64,000 nucleotides of DNA, from assembly GCF_013868155.1 (NCBI RefSeq), contig NZ_JACEOG010000001.1, forward strand, positions 2,232,001 through 2,296,000. Reading direction: 5' to 3'. The first letter of the stretch is position 1. The number at the start of each line of letters is the position of its first letter. Under the pieces are notes generated by a model. It was given only the letters and a program-made list of their open reading frames with translations. It was not told where the DNA came from and ran no database searches. The position numbers and the translations under genes are program-made. This stretch comes from Aeromicrobium phoceense (GTDB lineage Bacteria > Actinomycetota > Actinomycetes > Propionibacteriales > Nocardioidaceae). Of the stretch, positions 46,847 to 54,183 are shown one piece after another.

Positions 46847-47557
46847 GGCCAGGACGCAGAACTCGTTGTCGTCGGGGTCGCGCATGACGACCCAGTCCAC
46901 CGTGCCCTGACCGATGTCGGTGCGGGTCGCGCCGAGTCGCTCCAGTCGCTCGACCTCGGCCTGCTGGTCGCCCGTCGGGCGCAGGTCGAAGTGCCAGCGG
47001 TTCTTGGGCGGCTTCTCCAGCAGCGGGGGACCGCCCCACGAGATCTTGGTGCCGCCGTGGGGGGACTGGATCGCGGTCTCCTCGTCCTCGTCCCACACGA
47101 GCAGCCAGTCGAGGGCCGCCTGCCAGAACAGGCCGACCTCGCGGGTGCCGTCGCACGACAGGGCGCCGATCGTGCCGCAGCCGGCGAGGAACTTGTTGCC
47201 CGGCTCGATGACGCAGAACTCGTTGCCCTCCGGATCCTCCAGGACGACGTGCTCGGCGTCCGCGCCCTGGCCGATGTCGAGGTGACGGGCGCCGAGCTCC
47301 ACGGCGCGCGCGACCATCGCCTCCTGGTCGTCGAACGACGCGCTCGTGAGGTCGAAGTGCATCCGGTTGGGGAGGGTCTTGGGATGCCGCGTGGGCTGGA
47401 TGTCGATGGCGAACCCGAGGGCGTCGGGGGAGGGCAGCGTGAGCACCCTCTCGTCGTGGGTGTCGACGACCTCACGGCCGAGGACCTGGCCCCAGAAGGT
47501 GGCGAGTCGCGCCGGCTCGTTGGCGTCGATGACGAGGGCTTCCAGTCGACTGCTCAT
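46829..47557 (-). CDS. Two-domain VOC (glyoxalase-like) protein
   Basis: A 242-residue protein made of two glyoxalase-like modules, about residues 1-115 and 120-242. Each has the pattern of ANEPARLATFWGQVLG / CDGTREVGLFWQAALDW followed by DPEGNEFCVIEP and DPDDNEFCVLAS. This duplicate layout is common in actinobacterial VOC proteins. The ATG at 47557 lies 19 bases from the divergent VOC gene start. No substrate can be assigned. Confidence 0.87.
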   Translation of the reverse strand: MSSRLEALVIDANEPARLATFWGQVLGREVVDTHDERVLTLPSPDALGFAIDIQPTRHPKTLPNRMHFDLTSASFDDQEAMVARAVELGARHLDIGQGADAEHVVLEDPEGNEFCVIEPGNKFLAGCGTIGALSCDGTREVGLFWQAALDWLLVWDEDEETAIQSPHGGTKISWGGPPLLEKPPKNRWHFDLRPTGDQQAEVERLERLGATRTDIGQGTVDWVVMRDPDDNEFCVLASASRR

Positions 47558-47576
47558 GAGTGCCACGCTAGACCTC

Positions 47577-47981
47577 ATGACTCCGCACAGCATCGTCATC
47601 GGGCTGCCGATCGCCGACCGTCCCACGTCGCGCGACTTCTACCGCGACGTCCTGGGATTCGAGGCGCCGGGCGAGCTGGCCGACGACGGCGTCCCGGAGC
47701 CGCTGCAGCTCGCACTGTCGGAGACGGTGAGCGTGATGCTGGTGCCGACCGGGGGATTCGGGTGGGCGATCGGCGGCCGTCCCGTGGCGCCCGCGGGGCA
47801 GCACGAGTGCGTGTTCACGCTGTCGGTGCAATCGGAGTCCGACGTCGACGCGCTGCTGGAGCGGGCGCGATCCGCGGGCGCCGAGATCGTCACCGAGGCC
47901 GCCCGGCAGCCCTGGGGCTACACCGGTACGTTCGCCGATCCCGACGGCCACCTGTGGTCGGCCCTGGTCGACCACGGATGA
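47577..47981 (+). CDS. VOC-family protein
   Basis: A 134-residue single-domain glyoxalase-like protein (SIVIGLPIADRPTSRDFYRD, VLGFEAPGELADDGVPEP, ending FADPDGHLWSALVDHG). Metal ligands are not all evident. It overlaps the downstream GNAT gene by four bases (ATGA at 47978), so the two are made together. Divergent from the two-domain VOC gene. Confidence 0.87.
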   Translation: MTPHSIVIGLPIADRPTSRDFYRDVLGFEAPGELADDGVPEPLQLALSETVSVMLVPTGGFGWAIGGRPVAPAGQHECVFTLSVQSESDVDALLERARSAGAEIVTEAARQPWGYTGTFADPDGHLWSALVDHG

Positions 47982-48541
47982 CCGGAGACCTGACGTCGGT
48001 CGAGGCGACGTGGGCTGACCCCGGCTCGTCACCGCGGGAGGTGGGCCTCGTACGGATCCCGTTGCGCGTGCTGGACGCGCTCGCGCGCGGCGACGGTGAG
48101 TCGGCCGAGCGGCTCGCCGAGCTGGAGCTCGGTCCGTACGTCACGGGACCCGACTGCCTCTGGCTCTGGGAGATACGCAGTGCGCAACTCCTCGCGAGTC
48201 CCGACGACCACGCGTGGGTGACCCGCCTGATCGTCGATGGTCGCTCCGGCGACGTCGTCGGCGTGGCCGGCTTCCACGGAGCGCCGGACCAGCGCGGCAT
48301 GGTCGAGATCGGTTACCGGATCGATCCGGCGCGGCGCCGGCGTGGCTACGCACGGTCGGCCCTGCAGGTGATGCTGACGATCGCGAACGCCCATCCAGGG
48401 GTACACGTCGTCCGCGCGACGGTCACTCCGGACAACCTCGCATCCCGGGCTCTGCTCGACCAGTACGGCTTCCGCGAGGTCGGCGAGCAGTGGGACGACG
48501 TGGACGGGCTGGAGACGATCTTCGAGCGGCCGGCAGGCTAG
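47978..48541 (+). CDS. GNAT acetyltransferase (RimJ/RimL-like)
   Basis: A 187-residue acetyltransferase. The acetyl-CoA loop is YRIDPARRRRGYARSALQV, and VRATVTPDNLASRALLDQYG gives the C-terminal GNAT motif. It is translationally coupled to the upstream VOC gene. Its last four bases overlap the stop of the convergent ACT-like gene. Substrate unknown. Confidence 0.87.
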   Translation: MTGDLTSVEATWADPGSSPREVGLVRIPLRVLDALARGDGESAERLAELELGPYVTGPDCLWLWEIRSAQLLASPDDHAWVTRLIVDGRSGDVVGVAGFHGAPDQRGMVEIGYRIDPARRRRGYARSALQVMLTIANAHPGVHVVRATVTPDNLASRALLDQYGFREVGEQWDDVDGLETIFERPAG

Positions 48542-48921
48542 GCAGGGTCGGGCCCGTCGGTCAGCCCCAGGGCGCGGGCGGCGCGGGAACGATCGTCGAC
48601 GACGAGGACCTTGCGTCCGTCGTGATCGGTGTACTGGACGTCGAGCCGGACGCCGGCGACGTCGAGCTGTCGCATGAGTCGTCCGAGCGCGCCGGGGACG
48701 TCGGCCTCGAGGGGGACCAGCAGCACCTCGCTGACCGCGATCACGTCGATGTCAGCTTCCGCCAGGGCACGGGCGGCCGCGTCAGCATCCGCGACGAGGT
48801 AGTGCGCCGTCCGCTCCCACATTCCTCCGCCGAGGAGGTCGACGCCGGCGGCCCCCAGGACCGCACCGATGCGCTCCAGCGACGCCGCACCGTCACGGGC
48901 CACGACGGCGATGTCGCGCAT
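48538..48921 (-). CDS. ACT-domain-like small protein
   Basis: A 127-residue protein, apparently two tandem ACT-like folds: RDIAVVARDGAASLERIGAV, LGAAGVDLLGGGMWERTAHY, then VLLVPLEADVPGALGRLMRQ and LDVAGVRLDVQYTDHDGRKV. ACT pairs often bind amino acids and regulate partner enzymes. Its ATG overlaps the OsmC stop by one base (TGATG), so expression is linked to the peroxidase. A regulatory role is inference. Confidence 0.7.
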   Translation of the reverse strand: MRDIAVVARDGAASLERIGAVLGAAGVDLLGGGMWERTAHYLVADADAAARALAEADIDVIAVSEVLLVPLEADVPGALGRLMRQLDVAGVRLDVQYTDHDGRKVLVVDDRSRAARALGLTDGPDPA

Positions 48922-49373
48922 CACGCGACCAGCTCGATCGTGGGCTCGATGCGGACAGTGGCGTTCAGGGTGTTGGCGATGAAGCACTGCCGGTGCGCCG
49001 CCTCGACCAGCCGCTCCACGGTGGCCTCGTCCGTGTCGCGGGCCGTGATCCGGGGTCGCAGCACGACCTCGGTGATGCGCATGGACTCTGCGGCCTGCGG
49101 CATCACGGCGGTCGCGTCGTCCTCGTAGGCCAGGACCTCGACCTCGGCCAGCGCGGCGACCGCCAGGAACGACAGCAGCTGGCACGAGCTGGCAGCGGCG
49201 AGCAGCAGCTGCTCGGGGTTCGTCATGCTGGCGTCGCCGCGGAACGAGGCATCGGCGCTCACCGGCAGCGTTCCGCCGGCGAGCTCGACGTCGTGCGTCC
49301 GGTCGTACGCCCGGTAGCCGTCGCCCGTGGACCCATTCCACGCCAGGCGCGTGGAGTACTCGTGAGTGGACAT
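48921..49373 (-). CDS. OsmC-family peroxide reductase-like protein
   Basis: A 150-residue protein of the OsmC/Ohr fold. The two conserved cysteines are in LLLAAASSCQLLSFLAVA and AAHRQCFIANTLNATV, consistent with thiol-dependent reduction of organic peroxides. The N-terminal part (YSTRLAWNGSTGDGYRAYDR) is the usual OsmC beginning. It is paired with the ACT-like gene downstream. An AT-rich palindrome (49431-49444) lies 58-71 bases upstream. Confidence 0.9.
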   Translation of the reverse strand: MSTHEYSTRLAWNGSTGDGYRAYDRTHDVELAGGTLPVSADASFRGDASMTNPEQLLLAAASSCQLLSFLAVAALAEVEVLAYEDDATAVMPQAAESMRITEVVLRPRITARDTDEATVERLVEAAHRQCFIANTLNATVRIEPTIELVA

Positions 49374-49430
49374 GGAACGACCGTAGGATCACGCTCCGAC
49401 AGATCCGTCGTCGCTCTGCGCGGTTGTCCG

Positions 49431-49444
49431 ATAATGCACATTAT
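49431..49444. promoter_or_regulatory. AT-rich palindrome upstream of osmC-like gene
   Basis: ATAATGCACATTAT is an inverted repeat with six-base arms around CA. It stands out in the GC-rich background in the 110-base gap before the osmC-like gene. It could be a MarR/OhrR-type operator or part of the promoter; unproven. Confidence 0.3.
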
Positions 49445-49483
49445 GTCAGTTATACAGGAGATGGGTCACGGATGGGGCTCCCC

Positions 49484-50053
49484 TCACGTGGACCGCACGT
49501 ACTCCTCGATCACCAGGCCGGACTCGAACCGTCGCGTGCTGACGAGGTCGAACGGTGCGACCGTCGGGTCGGCGCCGCCGAACAGGCGGATGCCGTCGCC
49601 GAGGACGATCGGATACCGCTTGAGCACCAGTCGATCGATCTCGGGCAGCAGCGAGCCGCCGAGCTCGCCGCCACCGCACAGGTAGATGCCCAGGCCGTCC
49701 TCCTGCTTCAGCTCACGAATCGTGGCCAGCGGGTCGGCCGTGTAGGTGACGCCGTCCGGCGGCGTGGCCCCCGAGCGGGTCGCCACGTACTCGCGCAGGT
49801 GGGCGTACGGGTTCTGGATGCCCTCGTCGAGGGCGATCTGGTAGCTCCTGCTCCCCTGGATCACCGTGTCGAACCGGGTGCGCGGCGGCGCGATCCCGAG
49901 CGCCTCGAGGAAGCCCGACGGTACGGCGTCCGCGAAGTCGCTCGTGAGGACGGCGGCGTGATCGCCGGTCACCGGGAAGGCGTCGAAGGCGCCGTCGGGC
50001 TCGGCGATGAAGCCGTCGATCGAGACGGCGACGTAATAGACGAGCTCGCGCAT
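49484..50053 (-). CDS. DHFR/RibD-like reductase domain protein
   Basis: A 189-residue protein of the bacterial DHFR-like (YyaP/RibD C-terminal) family. VYYVAVSIDGFIAEPDGAFD is the canonical start, and YLCGGGELGGSLLPEIDRLV is the NADPH-binding segment. Such proteins are often regulated by neighbouring TetR repressors. Here a TetR gene is divergent with a palindrome between them. Several ATGs are adjacent; 50053 is used because GGAGAG is then correctly spaced. The true substrate is unknown. Confidence 0.87.
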   Translation of the reverse strand: MRELVYYVAVSIDGFIAEPDGAFDAFPVTGDHAAVLTSDFADAVPSGFLEALGIAPPRTRFDTVIQGSRSYQIALDEGIQNPYAHLREYVATRSGATPPDGVTYTADPLATIRELKQEDGLGIYLCGGGELGGSLLPEIDRLVLKRYPIVLGDGIRLFGGADPTVAPFDLVSTRRFESGLVIEEYVRST

Positions 50054-50090
50054 CATCTCTCCATTCACTACGGATGTTGTGGTTGGAACG

Positions 50091-50112
50091 TACCACGACA
50101 CCCGTCGTGGTA
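50091..50112. promoter_or_regulatory. Perfect palindrome, candidate TetR operator
   Basis: TACCACGAC (50091-50099) and GTCGTGGTA (50104-50112) are exact inverted copies with a four-base spacer. The site lies between the divergent DHFR-like and TetR genes and directly upstream of the TetR -10 (50117-50122), so binding would block both promoters. Confidence 0.65.
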
Positions 50113-50116
50113 GCGA

Positions 50117-50122
50117 TACGCT
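50117..50122 (+). promoter_or_regulatory. -10 box (TACGCT) for leaderless tetR mRNA
   Basis: TACGCT is six bases before the ATG at 50129 and starts five bases after the palindrome at 50091-50112, which would cover the -35 region. Confidence 0.45.
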
Positions 50123-50128
50123 GAGGCC

Positions 50129-50698
50129 ATGGTCCGCAATGTCGAACGCCGCACGCTCCTGGCCGACGCCGCCGTGAGCGTCCTTGCGCAGCAGGGCTCC
50201 CGGGGGCTGACGCACCGGGCGATCGACCTCGAGGCCGGCGTGCCGAAGGGCACGGCGTCGAACTACTTCGCCTCGCGCGACGACATCATCGACACGATCC
50301 TCGTGCGCATCGGCGAGCGCCTCTCCCCCGATCCCGAGATCCACGCGGAGCTCGCGCGGCGCACTCCGGGGATCGACCTGTTCACGGACTACCTGAAGGA
50401 CATCGTCCACCGGCTCACGGCGGAGTCCGACGTCATGATCGCGCTGTTCGAGCTGCGCCTGGAGGCCACGCGCCGCCCCCACGTCGCCGAGGCGCTGACG
50501 AGCTGGCGCCGCGACGGCCTGGTCGCCGACGTCGAGTTCAACACGTCCATGGGCCTGCCCGGTGACGCCTCGGACATCGCGCTGTTCCACTACGCGATCG
50601 ACGGGCTGGTGTTCGACCGTCTGACCGTCCCGCTCGACGAGACCGCGGACGTCGACGCGCTCGTCGAGACCCTCGCGCGTCGGATCCTCGGCACCTGA
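50129..50698 (+). CDS. TetR-family transcriptional regulator
   Basis: A 189-residue repressor. The N-terminal helix-turn-helix is RRTLLADAAVSVLAQQGSRG then LTHRAIDLEAGVPKGTASNY; the C-terminal ligand domain is unassigned. It is divergent from the DHFR-like gene, and a perfect palindrome lies between them, so it most likely represses both that gene and itself. The inducing ligand is unknown. Confidence 0.92.
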   Translation: MVRNVERRTLLADAAVSVLAQQGSRGLTHRAIDLEAGVPKGTASNYFASRDDIIDTILVRIGERLSPDPEIHAELARRTPGIDLFTDYLKDIVHRLTAESDVMIALFELRLEATRRPHVAEALTSWRRDGLVADVEFNTSMGLPGDASDIALFHYAIDGLVFDRLTVPLDETADVDALVETLARRILGT

Positions 50699-50742
50699 AC
50701 GTGCGCGGCCGTCGTGAACGGGCCGCGCCGTCCCGGACGCCC

Positions 50743-50748
50743 TAGGCT
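50743..50748 (+). promoter_or_regulatory. -10 box (TAGGCT) for leaderless DUF1206 gene
   Basis: TAGGCT lies six bases before the ATG at 50755. Confidence 0.5.
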
Positions 50749-50754
50749 CGGGCC

Positions 50755-51573
50755 ATGTCCCCCCGATCAGCAAGATCCACCGCGCGCGCGGTGGACGACC
50801 ATCCCGCGCTGGACTACGTGGCACGTGCCGGACTGGTGGCGTTCGGCATCGTCCACCTGATGATGGGCTGGCTCACCCTCCAGCTCGCGTTCGGCGACCG
50901 CGAGAACAAGGCCGACAGCACCGGCGCCGTCCGTGAGCTCGCCCAGCAGCCCTTCGGCGAGCCGATCGTGTGGGCCGTGGGCCTCGGCATGGTGCTGCTC
51001 GCGGTGTGGCAGGCGATCGAGGCCGCGGTGGGACACCGCCAGGAGGACGACCCGAAGCGACTGCGCAAGCGGGTGACGAGCCTGGGCAAGGCGGTCCTGT
51101 ACGCCGTCATCGCGTTCAGCGCCTTCAAGGTCGTCACCGGGTCGAGCTCCTCGAAGAAGGACGGCACCGCGTCGTTCAGCGCCAAGCTGATGGACCTTCC
51201 CCTCGGCCAGGCGCTCGTGGGGCTCGTGGCCCTCGGGATCGCCGCCGTCGGTGTCTACCTCATCTACAAGGGTCTGACCGAGCGCTTCCTCAAGGACATC
51301 GAGGCCGGCGGCGCCAGCGGCCGCGTCGGCTCGGCCTACGTCTGGCTGGGCAAGATCGGCTACGTCGCCAAGGGTGCCGCGGTCCTGGGCGTCGCCGCGC
51401 TCTTCGGCTACGCCGCGATCACCCACGAGCCGGACAAGTCCGGCGGCATCGACGAGGCGCTGCTCACCGTGCTGGACCAGCCGTTCGGGCCTGTCGTGAT
51501 CGCCCTCGTCGGCGCCGGTTTCGCGGCGTTCGGCCTGTTCTGCTTCGCATGGGCACGCCACATCGACCGCTGA
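50755..51573 (+). CDS. DUF1206 membrane protein
   Basis: A 272-residue protein built of three related repeats of about 80 residues, each with two membrane helices (YVARAGLVAFGIVHLMMGWL; LGKAVLYAVIAFSAFKVVTG; IGYVAKGAAVLGVAALFGYA). Repeat ends share a FGxxVIxLVGxG-type helix (for example FGPVVIALVGAGFAAFGLF). This is the DUF1206 layout. Function is unknown; some members are stress-induced. Single-gene unit with a leaderless promoter. Confidence 0.88.
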   Translation: MSPRSARSTARAVDDHPALDYVARAGLVAFGIVHLMMGWLTLQLAFGDRENKADSTGAVRELAQQPFGEPIVWAVGLGMVLLAVWQAIEAAVGHRQEDDPKRLRKRVTSLGKAVLYAVIAFSAFKVVTGSSSSKKDGTASFSAKLMDLPLGQALVGLVALGIAAVGVYLIYKGLTERFLKDIEAGGASGRVGSAYVWLGKIGYVAKGAAVLGVAALFGYAAITHEPDKSGGIDEALLTVLDQPFGPVVIALVGAGFAAFGLFCFAWARHIDR

Positions 51574-51609
51574 TACAGCCCAAACGGGCCGTACGTCGAA
51601 CACCCGTTC

Positions 51610-51615
51610 TACAGT
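51610..51615 (+). promoter_or_regulatory. -10 box (TACAGT) for small hypothetical gene
   Basis: TACAGT ends six bases before the ATG at 51622. Confidence 0.4.
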
Positions 51616-51621
51616 GGTCCC

Positions 51622-51882
51622 ATGGGTCACAACCGGAGGTACGGCGACCGCTTGTCGGCGCTGGACCCTCCGGCCGTGACTCCCCCGCCTCGCATCCGGC
51701 CCCAGCACGTCTGGGTCAACCTGTCGACCGTCCAGCACGCGCCCGCGGTGTATCCCGGGGTGCTCGTGGAGTGGCGACCCGTGGTGAAGGGCTGGGAGGC
51801 GCTGTGCACGTGGGCCTCGCCGGACGGTGTCGTCCACACCGGGTGGCTGCCCGCCGCACGGCTCAAGCCGGCCTCCGGGTGA
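51622..51882 (+). CDS. Hypothetical small protein, 86 aa
   Basis: An 86-residue protein that I do not recognise. It is basic and soluble: PPRIRPQHVWVNLSTVQHAP, then VLVEWRPVVKGWEALCTWAS, ending VHTGWLPAARLKPAS. The ATG is supported by a -10 box six bases upstream and by the high-GC codon bias. A hairpin follows the stop. Confidence 0.65.
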   Translation: MGHNRRYGDRLSALDPPAVTPPPRIRPQHVWVNLSTVQHAPAVYPGVLVEWRPVVKGWEALCTWASPDGVVHTGWLPAARLKPASG

Positions 51883-51903
51883 GTGACCCTCCCGAGACGC
51901 GGA

Positions 51904-51933
51904 CGGCCCCCGGAGCGGGTGCTCCAGGGGCCG
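51904..51933. terminator. Bidirectional hairpin terminator
   Basis: CGGCCCCCGGAGC (51904-51916) and GCTCCAGGGGCCG (51921-51933) pair over 13 bases with one mismatch around the loop GGGT. It stands between the convergent small hypothetical gene and the secreted repeat protein gene and can serve both. Confidence 0.7.
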
Positions 51934-51950
51934 TTCCGGGCTTAGGTCGG

Positions 51951-52475
51951 TCAGCGGCGCACGAGGCGACCAGCGCCACCCTCGCTGAGCGAGCCCTCGA
52001 CGTCCGCGCCACGCCAGATCAGCAGGTGGCCGGCGCCGCGCTCACGGACGCTGCCGTCGATCTCCGCCGCGCGGTAGATGCGGACGTGGCCGCTGTGGAA
52101 CTCGGTGACCGTGCCGTCCACGTCGCCCGCGACGGTCAGGTTGCCGCTGTCGCGCTCGGTGATGTTGCCGTCGACGGAGCCGGAGGGCGTGACCGTGACG
52201 GAGCCGCGACCGAGCTGGCGGACGTTGCCGTCCACGTCACCGCGGATGATGATGTTGCCGTGGCGCACCGTGAGGTTCCCGTCGACGTCGCCGTTGACCA
52301 CGAGGTTGCCCTTGCGGATGCTGATGTTGCCGTCGATGTCGCGGTTCTTCTTCACCGTGAAGCTGCCCTTGCGGCTGATGTTGCGGTTGTCGTCGTCATC
52401 CGCGGAAGCCATCGCGGGCAGTCCGGCCAGCAGGACGCCGCCGGTCAGGGCGAGGGCGAGGGTCTTGGTCTTCAT
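51951..52475 (-). CDS. Secreted GDVDGN-repeat protein
   Basis: A 174-residue exported protein. The signal peptide (MKTKTLALALTGGVLLAGLP) ends at about residue 25 (ASA|DD). The rest is a set of about seven 18-20-residue repeats of the type G-N/S-hxhxGDVDGNhxxR (IDGNISIRKGN, VNGDVDGNLTVRHGN, IRGDVDGNVRQLGRG, VAGDVDGTVTEFHSG). Such spacing suggests a right-handed beta-solenoid, reminiscent of bactofilin-like or adhesin folds, but no family assignment is certain. It faces the SigK-regulated molybdoenzyme gene across a 130-base gap with a palindrome. Confidence 0.8.
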   Translation of the reverse strand: MKTKTLALALTGGVLLAGLPAMASADDDDNRNISRKGSFTVKKNRDIDGNISIRKGNLVVNGDVDGNLTVRHGNIIIRGDVDGNVRQLGRGSVTVTPSGSVDGNITERDSGNLTVAGDVDGTVTEFHSGHVRIYRAAEIDGSVRERGAGHLLIWRGADVEGSLSEGGAGRLVRR

Positions 52476-52543
52476 CGTGCGCTCCTTCGTTCGGTACGTG
52501 ATGACCCCATCGTGCAGAGCCGAAGTGAGCCGGAGGTGAACGA

Positions 52544-52565
52544 AACATGAGAGTGCTCTCATGTT
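52544..52565. promoter_or_regulatory. Perfect palindrome upstream of the SigK-type promoter
   Basis: AACATGAGAG (52544-52553) and CTCTCATGTT (52556-52565) are exact inverted copies separated by TG. It ends six bases before the CCATCC element at 52572, placing it where an activator or repressor of the molybdoenzyme gene would bind. It also faces the divergent repeat-protein gene. Confidence 0.6.
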
Positions 52566-52571
52566 CGGGTC

Positions 52572-52598
52572 CCATCCGTTCGGCGCTCCGCAACGAAC
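52572..52598 (+). promoter_or_regulatory. SigK-type promoter for the molybdoenzyme gene
   Basis: CCATCC (52572-52577), a 15-base spacer, then ACGAAC (52593-52598) resembles the mycobacterial SigK pattern CCATCC / CCGAAT (from memory). The -10 ends seven bases before the ATG at 52606, predicting a leaderless mRNA and arguing against the earlier ATG at 52561. Confidence 0.55.
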
Positions 52599-52605
52599 CC
52601 CTTCC

Positions 52606-54114
52606 ATGAATCGCCACGAAGCCGTCTCGGGAGTCACCTCGGGGCTGACCGCAGCCCTGGCGGGGCTCGCCGCCGGGCACCTCGCCGCCGCACTGATCGC
52701 GCCGGCCGCCTCCCCCGTGCTCTCCGTCGGGAGCGCGGTGATCGACCGGACACCGACAGCCCTCAAGCAGTTCGCCATCGAGCGGTTCGGCACCGCCGAC
52801 AAGCCGATCCTGCTCGGAACGGTGCTCGTCGTGACACTGCTGCTCGCGGCGCTCGGCGGCCTGCTGGCCCGCCGGTCGTTCATCGCCGGCGCCGCCGTCG
52901 TGCTCGGGCTCGTGGCCGCTGCGGGCTGGGCCGCGCTGGCCCGCCCCGCGGCTCGCCCCGTCGACGTGCTGCCAGCCGCCGTGACCGCGATCGTCGCCAT
53001 CGTCGTCCTGCGCTGGCTCTCCCCTGGGCCCGACGAGCCCGACGAGGTCGCGGACGGCCCCGGCCGACGACGCCTCCTGATCGGGACCGGAGCGATCGTG
53101 GGTGCCGCGGTGGTCGTCGGATCGGTGGGCCAGTGGCTCACGGTGCGCGCCCGCGACGTCACCAACATCGTGTTCCCTCGCGCTCGCAAGCCCCTGCCGC
53201 CCCTCCCCCGTGGACTCGAGGCGCAGTACCGCGGCATCTCGTCGTTCCGCACGGACCGCGACGACTTCTACCGGGTCGACATCAACCTGACGGTCCCCGT
53301 GGTCGACCACGAGACCTGGACCCTGCGGATCGACGGCATGGTCGACCGACCCTACGAGCTGACCTTCGACGAGCTGCTCGAGCTCCCGCTCGTCGAGTGC
53401 GACATCACCCTGACCTGCGTCTCCAACGAGGTCGGCGGCCCGTACGTCGGTGCGGCCCGCTGGTTGGGGGTCCGGGTGTCCGATCTGCTCGAGCGGGCGG
53501 GGGTGCGGGCCGGTGCCGACCAGATCCTGAGCACGGCCGTCGACGGCTTCACGATCAGCACTCCCCTGGCGGCCGCCCAGGACGGCCGGGACATGATCGT
53601 GGCGGTCGCCATGAACGGTGAGGCGCTCCCCCGCGACCACGGCTTCCCGGCCCGCCTGGTGACTCCGGGGCTCTACGGGTACGTCGGCGCCACGAAGTGG
53701 CTCACACGGCTCACCGTCACGACCTACGAGAAGAAGTCGGCCTACTGGACCGACCGCGACTGGGCCATCGACGGGCCGATCAAGATCTCGTCGCGCATCG
53801 ACACGCCCGCCGCGCTGAAACCCGTCGGCGCGGGTCGCGTCGTCGTCGGCGGCGTCGCGTGGGCTCAGGGTCGCGGCGTGGGCGCCGTCGAGGTCAAGGT
53901 GGACGACGGCGACTGGGAGCCCGCGGAGTTCGGCCCCGATGCCGGTGTGGACTACTGGCGCCAGTGGTACATGCTCTGGGACGCCGAGCCCGGCCGCCAC
54001 ACGCTCACCGTGCGTGCCAAGAGCCTCGACGGGGAGGTCCAGACCGAGAAGCGAGCGGCGCCTTTTCCCGATGGTTCCAGCGGATACCAGCAGATCGTGG
54101 TCCAGGTCACATGA
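52606..54114 (+). CDS. Membrane-anchored sulfite-oxidase/YedY-like molybdoenzyme
   Basis: A 502-residue molybdopterin oxidoreductase. Four to five hydrophobic segments in residues 15-175 anchor it to the membrane. The SUOX molybdenum domain follows (about 200-395) with the metal-binding Cys271 in TLTCVSNEVGG, and a dimerisation (Mo-co) domain ends the protein (VEVKVDDGDWEPAEFG). Related enzymes repair oxidised methionines or reduce sulfoxides outside the cytoplasm. The ATG at 52606 is chosen over 52561 because the SigK-type promoter overlaps the latter. It begins a sigK gene cluster. Confidence 0.9.
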   Translation: MNRHEAVSGVTSGLTAALAGLAAGHLAAALIAPAASPVLSVGSAVIDRTPTALKQFAIERFGTADKPILLGTVLVVTLLLAALGGLLARRSFIAGAAVVLGLVAAAGWAALARPAARPVDVLPAAVTAIVAIVVLRWLSPGPDEPDEVADGPGRRRLLIGTGAIVGAAVVVGSVGQWLTVRARDVTNIVFPRARKPLPPLPRGLEAQYRGISSFRTDRDDFYRVDINLTVPVVDHETWTLRIDGMVDRPYELTFDELLELPLVECDITLTCVSNEVGGPYVGAARWLGVRVSDLLERAGVRAGADQILSTAVDGFTISTPLAAAQDGRDMIVAVAMNGEALPRDHGFPARLVTPGLYGYVGATKWLTRLTVTTYEKKSAYWTDRDWAIDGPIKISSRIDTPAALKPVGAGRVVVGGVAWAQGRGVGAVEVKVDDGDWEPAEFGPDAGVDYWRQWYMLWDAEPGRHTLTVRAKSLDGEVQTEKRAAPFPDGSSGYQQIVVQVT

Positions 54115-54120
54115 ATCGAC

Positions 54121-54147
54121 CCATCCGGATGCGCCCCGGCACCGAAT
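54121..54147 (+). promoter_or_regulatory. SigK-type promoter for the fasciclin-sigK-rskA operon
   Basis: CCATCC (54121-54126), 15 bases, CCGAAT (54142-54147) is an exact match, hexamer for hexamer, to the SigK consensus I recall from mpt70/mpt83. The ATG of the fasciclin gene follows at 54184. The operon also contains sigK, so this gives positive autoregulation. Confidence 0.7.
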
Positions 54148-54183
54148 GACTGACAACTTCGTCACCCAATGAGAGGCACGATC

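Noticed and set aside
49424..49446. PafBC-type (RecA-NDp) damage promoter, TTGTC...TTATG, on the + strand
   Set aside because: The hexamers match poorly and no + strand gene follows; the next genes are on the minus strand.
52561..52605. ATG at 52561 as start of the molybdoenzyme
   Set aside because: It lies on the palindrome and upstream of the SigK-type promoter; ATG 52606 follows the -10 by seven bases and begins a sensible N-terminus.
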